DNA from: an uncultured bacterium
GTDB taxonomy: Bacteria > Bacillota > Clostridia > Oscillospirales > Ruminococcaceae
Reading direction: 5' to 3'
Length of the DNA: 64,000 nucleotides
Assembly (NCBI GenBank): GCA_905214265.1
Contig: CAJMLQ010000001.1
Span: 10,477 to 74,476, forward strand
The position numbers and the translations under genes were made by a program. Shown piece by piece: positions 25,616 to 33,512 of the stretch; position 1 is the first letter of the stretch, and each line of letters opens with the position of its first letter. The notes beneath the pieces are model-generated. The model worked only from the letters and a program-made list of their open reading frames with translations. It searched no databases and was not told the origin of the DNA.

Positions 25616-27745
25616 TTATTCTCCGATGGCCTCTGTCCGGTAGATAAATTTCACCTGACCGTTCATCCCTTCCTGGATGCCGCCATAGGACTGATAATCC
25701 GCCGCTGCGTCGCGGATTGCGCGAAGCCGTGCCGCCATTCCGTCCAGATCGCCGCTGAACGCGCTGGTCAGCTTTTGGACGCCTTCTTCCTGGAATTTTC
25801 GAAGGCCGTCGGAAAGCTGCATGGCACCGTTGCGGAGCTGGGTCACGCCGCTGGTCAGAGCGCTGCCACCCTGGCGCAGGGCCCCCATTCCGTCGGAAAG
25901 AGTATCTGCGCCGGTTTTGAGGCTGTCAGCCCCGGACTTCAGAGCATCTGCGCCGTCTTTCAGAGAGACGACTCCAGCTTCCAATGCTGCCGCGCCGGTA
26001 TCTGCCGCCGCGACACCTGCGGTATAGGACTGGAGGCCCTGGTAGAATTGGCTATAGCTGTCCAGCTGTGCCTTCAGCGCGGAGATGCTGGTTTTCCCGG
26101 ACTCCGCCATCCGGATGGCGCTGTCGATTTGGAACTGTACATCGGAGGAACTCATGTTCTCTTCGATCAGCTTTGCCACCTGTTGGGAGGTGAGCTCCTC
26201 GATCTGTGCCTGGATGGATGCCTCCTGCATTTTTGCGTTCGCCGCCGCAGAGATCTGAGCGGCGGTTTCGGCCGGAATCTGCCCGGCGGAAACGGCGGCC
26301 GCATATTGTTCTGCGGTCAGGTCCAGTCCCGCCGCGGCAAGAACGCCGCTCAGGACCTTCTCCTGAACCGTCAGAGATACCTGTTCCCGGATGGTATCCT
26401 TCTGCGCGGTGACAGCGCTGGAGACCTGGCTGTAGGCCGTGTTATAGGCCAGACTTCGGACAGCAGTTTTGTCTAGGGAGACTAGAATGCCATCCAGGAC
26501 CTCAGCGTAGTTTTCAATGGTCAGCGTTTCGGCTTTGAGACCGGCAGCTTTAAGCTGCGTGTCTGCCATGGCCAACAGCGAGTCGAATACCTGTTTTGCA
26601 CCGGCGTTGAGAGCATTGTTGTTGGCTGTTAGAGCGTCCAGTCCGGCTTTCAGTTTCGTGGCGCCATCTTTCAGGCTGGAGGCCCCGATTTGGAGTTCTC
26701 CGGCCCCACCGGCCAGCTTAGAGGTTCCCGCCGAAAGCTGCCGAGCGCCCTCTGCCAACTGGTCGATGCCGGAGATGAGTTCTCCCGATTTTTCCAGAAG
26801 GGCGTTCAGCCCATCGTACAGGGCAGAGGAACCGTCCAGAAGCTGATCCATCGCACTGGTGAGCTGTTCCAGTGCGACGGAGAGCTCATCCGAGCCTCCA
26901 GTACCATCCAGATCCAGTTCGCCGAAAAGCCCGCATGAGGCCAGCGTAACGGTATTGGAAAGGGTGAAATCCTCTGCGTCGGCAGTGATTTCCACAAATT
27001 CCGGCAGCTCCAGGATCTTCTGGTCTAGCTTCAGGTCCCCGGCCAGCCCTGGAAGAGCTAGGCCGACGACGATGGTGCGATCACCGTCGTTGATGAGCTT
27101 GCCGTTGGAGACCTCAACATTGCGGAAATGGCTGTTGTCCAGGATCATACCGGTGAGAACAGCGAAAGGGACATGGACCGTCTCGGTTTTTCCGTTGATT
27201 TCCACCTCCGTGATCTGGGTGTTTTCATAGTCAAAGCGAATGGTCATCCGGCCGCTTTTTCCGGCCAGCTCTTCTGCGGAAACCGGCTGGCCGTCCAGGG
27301 TATAGCGGACAGTGACCTCTACCGGCAGCTTTTTCTGAGAACTGCCCTGATAATAGATATCGCCGCCTTGGGCCTCCCAGACCCGTGCGCCGTCGCTCTT
27401 CAGGGTGTAGGAGGTGTCTCCCTTAACGCAGGAGACGTCTTCTAGATCCGTACGGTCGGAAAGAGAAGCCTCCCCGGCGGGGTTTTGGATCCAGTCGCTG
27501 ACCAGGATCTTTTGAGCGATCCCATCGGCTCCGGCCAAGACATAGACGGTTTCATCCTTATACGCGCTGCCGGTTGCAGCAGCCGGGGCGGCGCTAGATG
27601 GAGCGGCAGAAGAAGAACCGGCGCTGCCGGACTCTTCCTCTGTGGAGCCGGATGCGCGGACGACAGCGATGCTGCCGCCGCAGGCAACGAAAAGGCAGAC
27701 GGCCAAGGAAACGATGCGCAGACCGGTCTTTTTGGATTCTTTCAT
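25616..27745 (-). CDS. Exported protein with YhgE-like Gly/Leu heptad repeats
   Basis: A 709-residue protein with a clear signal peptide (IVSLAVCLFVACGGSIAVVRA) and a Ser/Ala-rich linker up to about residue 55. The middle (residues 55-290) looks like beta-rich domains. From about residue 300 there are two blocks of short repeats of the type L-x-x-G-A-x-x-L-x-x-G (for example LAEGARQLSAGTSKLAGGAG, LKDGADALKSGADSLKTGAD) separated by a helical region. Such repeats occur in YhgE/Pip proteins and MMPL-linked proteins and form long helical rods. It follows the MMPL gene by four bases and is probably its extracytoplasmic partner. No enzyme activity is suggested. Confidence 0.82.
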   Translation of the reverse strand: MKESKKTGLRIVSLAVCLFVACGGSIAVVRASGSTEEESGSAGSSSAAPSSAAPAAATGSAYKDETVYVLAGADGIAQKILVSDWIQNPAGEASLSDRTDLEDVSCVKGDTSYTLKSDGARVWEAQGGDIYYQGSSQKKLPVEVTVRYTLDGQPVSAEELAGKSGRMTIRFDYENTQITEVEINGKTETVHVPFAVLTGMILDNSHFRNVEVSNGKLINDGDRTIVVGLALPGLAGDLKLDQKILELPEFVEITADAEDFTLSNTVTLASCGLFGELDLDGTGGSDELSVALEQLTSAMDQLLDGSSALYDGLNALLEKSGELISGIDQLAEGARQLSAGTSKLAGGAGELQIGASSLKDGATKLKAGLDALTANNNALNAGAKQVFDSLLAMADTQLKAAGLKAETLTIENYAEVLDGILVSLDKTAVRSLAYNTAYSQVSSAVTAQKDTIREQVSLTVQEKVLSGVLAAAGLDLTAEQYAAAVSAGQIPAETAAQISAAANAKMQEASIQAQIEELTSQQVAKLIEENMSSSDVQFQIDSAIRMAESGKTSISALKAQLDSYSQFYQGLQSYTAGVAAADTGAAALEAGVVSLKDGADALKSGADSLKTGADTLSDGMGALRQGGSALTSGVTQLRNGAMQLSDGLRKFQEEGVQKLTSAFSGDLDGMAARLRAIRDAAADYQSYGGIQEGMNGQVKFIYRTEAIGE

Positions 27746-27749
27746 AAAT

Positions 27750-29834
27750 TTATCCCTCCAGATTGATTTTCTTAGGGCGGAACCCCCGTGTGGTTGCTGC
27801 GATGGCTCGGTCGAAAAGCAGCAGCATGGCCGGCAGGATTAGAATCACACAGAACATGCTGACGATCGCGCCCCGGGCCATCAGCATGCACATGGAACGG
27901 ATGATGTCGATGTCAGAATACAATGCAACACCAAAAGTCGCCGCAAACAGTCCCATGGCGCTGACGATGATGGACGGGATGGACGCGGACAAGGCAGTGG
28001 ATACGGCCACGTGTTTATCCTGTCCGGAGTGGCGCTCCGCTTTGTAGCGAGTGGTCATCAGAATGGCGTAATCTACCGTCGCTCCTAGTTGGATGGTGCT
28101 GATGCAGATCGGCGCGATGAAGGGCAGGGACTGACCCAGAAAGTGGGGAAGCCCCAGATTGATGAAAATGGCCAGTTCAATGACGGATACCAAAATAAAG
28201 GGCAGCGTCAGACTTTTTTCTACTGCGGCGATAATGAGGAAGATGGCGGCGATGGAGATGATATTGACCACCTGAAAGTCATGACCGGTGGTCTCGATCA
28301 TGTCCTTCATGCAAGGCGCTTCTCCGATGAGCATTCCGCCGGGATCATGGGCTTTGAGGATCGCATTGAGGGCGTCCAACTGGCTGTTTACCGCGTCGCT
28401 GGCCACCCGGTATTCCGAGTTGATGAGCAGCAGCTCCCAGCGGTCGCTTTTCAGCACGCTGCGGACGGAGTCCGGAAGGATTTTCTCGGGAACCAGGGAG
28501 CCGACCACCGATTCCAGCCCCAGGACGTATTTGACTCCGTCCACGTCCTCCATTTCTCGGATCATGGAACGGACATCGGATGCGGGAAGGCTGGCGTCCA
28601 CCAAAAGCATATGGGTGGAGGCAATGTCAAACTCTTCGCTGAGCTTGGAGTTGGCGATGACATACTCCATGTCCTCCGGAAGGCACTGGCCCATGTCATA
28701 GTAGACCTCGTCGTTGGTCCTGCTGTACCCGTAATAGAAGGGAACGGCCAGCACTACAAAGAGCGCGAGAAAGACGGGAAATACCTTTGTGACGCCTTTG
28801 GAAAATCTGTCCATGTTGGGGATCAGAGAACGGTGGCGGGTCTTTTGCAGCGGCTTATCCAGCAGTAGGATCATGGCGGGCAGTGTGGTGACGCAGCCGA
28901 TGACGCCCAACAGAACGCCTTTTGCCATGACGACGCCCAGATCGCGGCCCAGAGTAAAGGACATGAAGCAGAGGGCAATAAACCCGGCAATGGTGGTGAC
29001 AGAGCTGCCGATCACGGAGGTCAGCGTCTGCTGGATCGCGGCGGCCATGGCTTCCTGTCGGTCTGGTATTCGTTCCCGCTGCTCGTTGTAGCTGTGCCAG
29101 AGGAAGATGGAGTAGTCCATGGTGACGGCCAGCTGCAGCACGGCGGAGAGCGCCTTGGTGATGTAGGAGATCTCCCCGAGAAAGTAGTTGGTTCCAAGAT
29201 TCAGCAGGATGGACATGCCGATGCTGACCAAGAACACAAAGGGCACCAGCCAACTGTCCAGAAAGAGCATCATAGCCGTGCAGGCTAAAGCAACAGCCAG
29301 CGCCACATAGACCGGCTCCTCTTTTTCGCAGAGGTCCTTCAGATCGGTGACCAGGGCGGACATGCCGGAAACAAAGCACTGCTTTCCGGCCAGGGCACGG
29401 ATGGTGCGGATGGCGTCCATGGTGTCATCCGAAGAGGTGGAGGTGTCAAAAAACACTGCCATCATGGTGGCGTCTCCGCTGTTGAAGGCGCTGTAAAGTG
29501 AATCCGGCAGCAGCTCCATGGGGACCGAGAGGTCGGTGAAACTGTCGTACCAGAGGATGGTTTCGACATGCTCGACCTGTTCGATTTGGGACTTCAGTGC
29601 GGCCACGTCCTTGGGAGGCATATCTTCGGCAATGACAAAGGAGAAGGCTCCCTTTCCGAAGTCCTTCAGCAGCTCATTCTGCCCCACCACGGTGTCCATA
29701 TCCTCCGGGAGGTAGTTGAGCATGTCGTAGTTGATGCGGGTGCTCTGCATCCCAATTACAGAGGGGATCAGAAGCAGGACCGCGATAATCAGGATCGGAA
29801 TACGGAATTTGGTGACAATTTTTCCGAATTTCAT
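27750..29834 (-). CDS. MMPL-family RND transporter
   Basis: A 694-residue RND-superfamily exporter of the MMPL type. It has the expected layout: one N-terminal helix, a large extracytoplasmic loop, five or six clustered helices, a second loop and a second helix cluster. Typical stretches are AVLQLAVTMDYSIFLWHSYN and TIQLGATVDYAILMTTRYKA, with the Asp-Tyr in the fourth helix of each half that carries protons. Substrates of this family range from lipids to drugs and cannot be read from sequence. It lies between the DUF308 gene and the repeat protein on the minus strand and is likely controlled by the TetR protein upstream. Confidence 0.92.
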   Translation of the reverse strand: MKFGKIVTKFRIPILIIAVLLLIPSVIGMQSTRINYDMLNYLPEDMDTVVGQNELLKDFGKGAFSFVIAEDMPPKDVAALKSQIEQVEHVETILWYDSFTDLSVPMELLPDSLYSAFNSGDATMMAVFFDTSTSSDDTMDAIRTIRALAGKQCFVSGMSALVTDLKDLCEKEEPVYVALAVALACTAMMLFLDSWLVPFVFLVSIGMSILLNLGTNYFLGEISYITKALSAVLQLAVTMDYSIFLWHSYNEQRERIPDRQEAMAAAIQQTLTSVIGSSVTTIAGFIALCFMSFTLGRDLGVVMAKGVLLGVIGCVTTLPAMILLLDKPLQKTRHRSLIPNMDRFSKGVTKVFPVFLALFVVLAVPFYYGYSRTNDEVYYDMGQCLPEDMEYVIANSKLSEEFDIASTHMLLVDASLPASDVRSMIREMEDVDGVKYVLGLESVVGSLVPEKILPDSVRSVLKSDRWELLLINSEYRVASDAVNSQLDALNAILKAHDPGGMLIGEAPCMKDMIETTGHDFQVVNIISIAAIFLIIAAVEKSLTLPFILVSVIELAIFINLGLPHFLGQSLPFIAPICISTIQLGATVDYAILMTTRYKAERHSGQDKHVAVSTALSASIPSIIVSAMGLFAATFGVALYSDIDIIRSMCMLMARGAIVSMFCVILILPAMLLLFDRAIAATTRGFRPKKINLEG

Positions 29835-29837
29835 GGC

Positions 29838-30455
29838 TCAGTGCTCCTCCCCGTTTTCGGTATAGGAAACTTCGATGACGTCCGGCCGCTGATGCCGGAC
29901 AATTTTTACCGCGCAGAGGATGACGCTGAAACTGAGGATTCCCTCTGTCAGCAGCCCGGCGCCCAGCAGAATGACGGCGGCCTCCGCTCCCGCAAAGGGA
30001 TGGAGAATCAGCAGCAGGCCAGAGATTCCCGTCAGGATGGCAAAAGCGGTGATGAGCCACCATTTTTGAACACCGAAGCGCTTGGCGTCAATGGCAATCT
30101 GAATTTTAAAAAGCCCGTCGGCCAGGATCAGGATGCCGATAACGGTGTGGGTCACGGAGATGACGCCGTCCGGGACCAGCAGCATGATCACGCCCAGCGC
30201 CGTGATGAGGGCGCCGGAGGCCAGGTCATACTGGAAGGCTAGCCGGTACAGGTCTCGGGAAAAATATCCCACCATTTTGATAATTCCATATACAGCGAGG
30301 ACTCCGCCCAGGATGTAGCACAGGGCTTTCGCCGAAATCTCCGGAAATACCATCAGCAGAACTCCAAGGACGCATAGAGCGGCCGACACGACCAGGTATC
30401 CGGTTTTGGCAGTCTGGATGGACCGGACGGAACGGACCGGTTTTGCAGAGTGCAT
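29838..30455 (-). CDS. DUF308/HdeD-like membrane protein
   Basis: A 205-residue protein with six hydrophobic helices in three pairs, matching the HdeD/DUF308 family. Examples are TGYLVVSAALCVLGVLLMVF and AVILLGAGLLTEGILSFSVI. The family is linked to acid or membrane stress in enterobacteria, but its biochemical role is unknown. The open frame extends to 30554, but the ATG at 30455 has GAAAGGAAG in place and fits the promoter-like TATAAT near 30490-30495 on the minus strand. First gene of the DUF308-MMPL-repeat protein operon. Confidence 0.85.
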   Translation of the reverse strand: MHSAKPVRSVRSIQTAKTGYLVVSAALCVLGVLLMVFPEISAKALCYILGGVLAVYGIIKMVGYFSRDLYRLAFQYDLASGALITALGVIMLLVPDGVISVTHTVIGILILADGLFKIQIAIDAKRFGVQKWWLITAFAILTGISGLLLILHPFAGAEAAVILLGAGLLTEGILSFSVILCAVKIVRHQRPDVIEVSYTENGEEH

Positions 30456-30525
30456 ACTGTCGCTTCCTTTCTGTTTCTTTGCGACTGTTATTATAAACCC
30501 GGTCAGGCGAAAACGAAATAGACAG

Positions 30526-30557
30526 TAAAAAACCCGTGCCGAAAAATTAGGCACGGG
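30526..30557 (-). terminator. Terminator of the tetR gene
   Basis: CCCGTGCC (30533-30540) pairs with GGCACGGG (30550-30557). On the minus strand the hairpin is followed by GTTTTTTA. It separates the tetR transcript from the export operon, which therefore needs its own promoter. Confidence 0.88.
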
Positions 30558-30589
30558 AACAGCTTTATCTAGTTTTTAGGCAAATTGTT

Positions 30590-31171
30590 TCATCTGTCGG
30601 AGGCCTCGGGAGGCTCCAGTCCGGCGGAGCGCCGGAAGGCCGTCTGAGCGGCGCCGTCAAACAGCTCGCAGAGACGGTGAAACTGCGCGCGGATGTCGTA
30701 CTGCATCCCATTGTTAAGCCAATCCAGGATCTGGCCCACGAATTCGCACTTGTAATAGTGGACCAGCAGCGCCTTGTCCGTTTCACGGACTGGGATATCC
30801 GGCAGGACGGTATCAATATATTCCTCTACAGCATAGGTACAGACCCGGTTCAGATAGCGTTCATAGGAGCTGTGGCTGGAGGAGTTGTGGATGTGCAGCA
30901 CGGCCCTTTTATTTTTCAGGGCAAAGTCCAGTGCAATATCCAGACATTCCTCCAGAGAGGCCGCAGCAGCGTGCCCGGCGATAATTTTGTCCGCCTCCTC
31001 CCGGATGACGGTTTCAACCAGGGAGGGGAGGTCTTCAAAGTGGTAATAGAAGGAATTGCGGTTGATGCCGCAGTCCTCGACGATATCTTTTACGGTGATC
31101 TGATTCAGGGGGCGTTGATTGAGCAGCTTCAGGAAGGATTCGATAATGGCCTTTCTGGTAAAGGACGGCAC
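30590..31171 (-). CDS. TetR/AcrR-family repressor
   Basis: A 193-residue TetR-type regulator with GTG start behind AAAGGAG. The N-terminal helix-turn-helix reads QITVKDIVEDCGINRNSFYYHFED (residues about 20-43), the standard TetR recognition helix pattern. The C-terminal ligand-binding part is helical with several aromatic and Cys residues. It lies directly upstream of, and in line with, the DUF308/MMPL export operon, the usual arrangement for a repressor of an exporter. The inducer is unknown. Confidence 0.92.
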   Translation of the reverse strand: MPSFTRKAIIESFLKLLNQRPLNQITVKDIVEDCGINRNSFYYHFEDLPSLVETVIREEADKIIAGHAAAASLEECLDIALDFALKNKRAVLHIHNSSSHSSYERYLNRVCTYAVEEYIDTVLPDIPVRETDKALLVHYYKCEFVGQILDWLNNGMQYDIRAQFHRLCELFDGAAQTAFRRSAGLEPPEASDR

Positions 31172-31297
31172 GGGAGACAGCTCCTTTCGTAATCGGCTTT
31201 TTTCAATATAGCATATTTTGGAGAAAAAGAAAAGGAGAAAAGGAATTGCAAATCTTTGCGAAATGTTGTGGAATCTTGCGGGATATGCGACGGACAG

Positions 31298-31326
31298 TTG
31301 CAGGACGGAAAAAAATCTGCTAAAAT
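31298..31326 (+). promoter_or_regulatory. Promoter of the first GH130 gene
   Basis: -35 TTGCAG (31298-31303), a 17-base spacer and -10 TAAAAT (31321-31326), about 50 bases before the chosen start codon. The rest of the divergent region (31172-31297) shows no other clear signal apart from AT-rich sequence near the tetR start. Confidence 0.65.
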
Positions 31327-31377
31327 GGGGGAAAATGGGATGATTCCCAAATCTTGATTTGTAAGGAAGGTTTCGTT

Positions 31378-32373
31378 ATGCCAAAAATGCAGCCAGAGAT
31401 GGTCTCCAGCCCGGCAATTCATCGGTATAACGGCGGTGCGCCGGTCCTCTCCGCCAAGGATATCCCTTATGCCGCCGACTGTATCTTCAACGCCGGCGTT
31501 GCAAAGTTTCAGGGAAAGTATGTGATGGTTTTCCGCAACGATTTCGATCATATTCCGCGGGGCGGGTTCCGGGGATGCGTCGTTGGCGTGGCTTTCAGCG
31601 ACGATGGGAAAAGCTGGACGGTTCGGGATACCCCGTTTCTCAGCCCGGAATCCCTGGGGGATCCGGACGTGACCCGGGTCTACGATCCCCGGCTGACGGT
31701 GATGGACGGGCGGTGCTACCTCTGCTTTGCAGTGGATACCCGACATGGGCTCCGCGGGGGCATCGCCGTTACCGATGATTTTGAGAAGATCCAGGTGCTC
31801 TCTCTCTCCGAGCCGGACAATCGCAATATGGTGCTGTTTCCGGAAAAGATCGGCGGGACATATGTCCGCCTGGACCGGCCGATGCCGGTGTACTCCCGGG
31901 GGAAGGACCGGTTTGACCTGTGGCTCTCTCGGTCGCCGGACCTGCGGTACTGGGGGGATCACAAGCTGGTGCTGGGAGTGGAGGACGTCCCCTTTGCCAA
32001 CGACAAGATCGGCCCCGGCGCACCGCCTATCAGAACGGAGGCCGGCTGGCTGACACTGTTCCACGCCGTCCATCGGGATGACGCCGGCCGCGGCAAAAAC
32101 GGCTGGGAGGACAAATGGGCCAAGTGCTACCATGCCGGGATCATGCTGCTGGACCTGGAGGATCCTTCTAGGATCATCGGGATGTCCAAGGAGCCGCTGC
32201 TGGCCCCGGAGACCTCCTGGGAGGCGGACGAGGGCTTCCGCACCAATGTAATCTTCCCTGGCGGGATGCTGCTGGAGGACAGTGGGGAGGTCAAAATCTA
32301 CTACGGGGCTTCGGATACGGTGGAATGCCTGGCTACAGCTGATGTCCACGACCTGATCGCCCTGTGCCGGTAA
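31378..32373 (+). CDS. GH130-family glycoside phosphorylase/hydrolase
   Basis: A 331-residue five-bladed propeller protein of glycoside hydrolase family 130, which mostly phosphorolyses or hydrolyses beta-mannosides. Landmarks: the opening NGGAPVLSAKDI, FRNDFDHIPRGG, the catalytic-Asp motif YDPRLTVMDGRCYL near residue 107, NMVLFPEKIGG, DKIGPGAPPI and the end IYYGASDTVECLA. No signal peptide, so it acts in the cytoplasm. I start at ATG 31378 (GTAAGGAAGG upstream), not at the longer 31354 frame. A second GH130 protein is encoded at 48369. Confidence 0.9.
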   Translation: MPKMQPEMVSSPAIHRYNGGAPVLSAKDIPYAADCIFNAGVAKFQGKYVMVFRNDFDHIPRGGFRGCVVGVAFSDDGKSWTVRDTPFLSPESLGDPDVTRVYDPRLTVMDGRCYLCFAVDTRHGLRGGIAVTDDFEKIQVLSLSEPDNRNMVLFPEKIGGTYVRLDRPMPVYSRGKDRFDLWLSRSPDLRYWGDHKLVLGVEDVPFANDKIGPGAPPIRTEAGWLTLFHAVHRDDAGRGKNGWEDKWAKCYHAGIMLLDLEDPSRIIGMSKEPLLAPETSWEADEGFRTNVIFPGGMLLEDSGEVKIYYGASDTVECLATADVHDLIALCR

Positions 32374-32399
32374 AATCTGTCGTTTTTGCGAAGAATCGG

Positions 32400-32428
32400 T
32401 TGACAGTTCTGCCGCAGCGTGCTATCCT
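32400..32428 (+). promoter_or_regulatory. Promoter of the diguanylate cyclase gene
   Basis: -35 TTGACA (32400-32405), a 17-base spacer and -10 TATCCT (32423-32428). It lies 50 bases before the preferred GTG start and inside the longer open frame, which argues against the upstream start. Confidence 0.75.
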
Positions 32429-32477
32429 TTTTATAGGAAAGCATGGGACATGCTTCTTCGGAGGAGGTACGGCGCCT

Positions 32478-33452
32478 GTGACAATGGGGATGCAAAGGCT
32501 TCAGGAGGAAAACGAGCGGCTGAGCAGGCTGGCGGAAAGGGATTGGCTGACGGGCCTGTATAACCGCGGGGCCACAGAGGCAAAGATCAATCAATTCCTT
32601 CAAGAGAGAGGGCGAGGGCTCCTTTTTGTGCTGGACGTTGACAACTTTAAGCAGGTCAACGACCGGTACGGACACATCACGGGGGATGAGACCCTCCGGG
32701 AGATTGCGCGGGTCCTGAGCAGTATGGCGTTTCGGGAGGACGTGATTGGGCGAGTCGGCGGCGACGAGTTTGTGATCTACATGCCGGTGGAGGAAAACGG
32801 CTCGTTCTTGGAGGAGCGGTGCCGCCAGCTTCGTAACCGGCTTTCGGAGATCCAGCCCGGTCGGGCGGCGTCCAGCCGTATTTCGGTGACAGTGAGCGGA
32901 AGCGCTTTCCAGCAGGGGGACGATTACATTCAGCTTTTCGACCGGGCGGACCAGCATCTTTTGGAACGGAAGCGCCGGCGGAGACGGAACGGCGGAGAGG
33001 CATCCGATCAGCAGGGAATCGGGACGGACGTCCGGCGGATCTGCGGCGAATTGAAGGAGCAGGTCCTGATAGCAGGTGCGTACTGCCAGGACTACGATAC
33101 GTTTAAGAGTATTTTTCGATTTGTTGAACGTCGTCTGAGGCGTACCAACGGAAGCGCGTTTATCATCCTGTTTACGGTGATGGACCGGAACGGCGACTTT
33201 CCGCCGCTGGCGGAGCGGGAGCGGCAGATGGATGCGCTGCAGACCGTGATCCAGAGCTCTCTGCGGCTGGGGGATGTTTTCACCCAGTACACCAGCTGCC
33301 AGTATCTGGTGCTGGTTTCGGATTTGAAGCAGGATGATGCGGACATGGTGGCGGAACGGATCCGGAGTGCTTTTTACCGGGAGGCGGGAACCGGCGAGGA
33401 GCGTATTTTGCTGCATCACTGCTACCCGATGTCGCCGGTGGAGGCAGGATAA
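32478..33452 (+). CDS. Diguanylate cyclase with a second, degenerate GGDEF-like half
   Basis: A 324-residue cytosolic protein predicted to make cyclic di-GMP. A short coiled-coil start (QRLQEENERLSRLAERD) leads into a GGDEF domain (about residues 20-175) with DWLTGLYNRG, the metal Asp in LDVDNFKQVND and an intact GRVGGDEFVIYM. The second half (about 190-324) has the spacing of another GGDEF domain, but the active-site segment reads YTSCQYLVLVS, so it is probably inactive and regulatory. GTG start 32478 has GAGGAGG at good distance and lies behind a promoter at 32400. No membrane or sensor domain is visible. Confidence 0.85.
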   Translation: MTMGMQRLQEENERLSRLAERDWLTGLYNRGATEAKINQFLQERGRGLLFVLDVDNFKQVNDRYGHITGDETLREIARVLSSMAFREDVIGRVGGDEFVIYMPVEENGSFLEERCRQLRNRLSEIQPGRAASSRISVTVSGSAFQQGDDYIQLFDRADQHLLERKRRRRRNGGEASDQQGIGTDVRRICGELKEQVLIAGAYCQDYDTFKSIFRFVERRLRRTNGSAFIILFTVMDRNGDFPPLAERERQMDALQTVIQSSLRLGDVFTQYTSCQYLVLVSDLKQDDADMVAERIRSAFYREAGTGEERILLHHCYPMSPVEAG

Positions 33453-33468
33453 AATTAGCGGTCAAGAG

Positions 33469-33500
33469 CGCGGAGCTTGGAAAAGCTCCGCGTCTTTTCT
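33469..33500 (+). terminator. Terminator or attenuator just before the dehydratase gene
   Basis: CGCGGAGCTT (33469-33478) pairs perfectly with AAGCTCCGCG (33483-33492) across a GGAA tetraloop, followed by TCTTTTCT. It ends one base before the AGGAGG of the dehydratase gene, so besides ending the diguanylate cyclase transcript it could attenuate read-through into the next gene. Confidence 0.8.
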
Positions 33501-33512
33501 AGGAGGAATTTG

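Noticed and set aside
24852..25616. A longer 254-residue version of the CarD protein
   Set aside because: The extra N-terminus would span a clear promoter and has no conserved sequence; the internal ATG has an ideal ribosome site.
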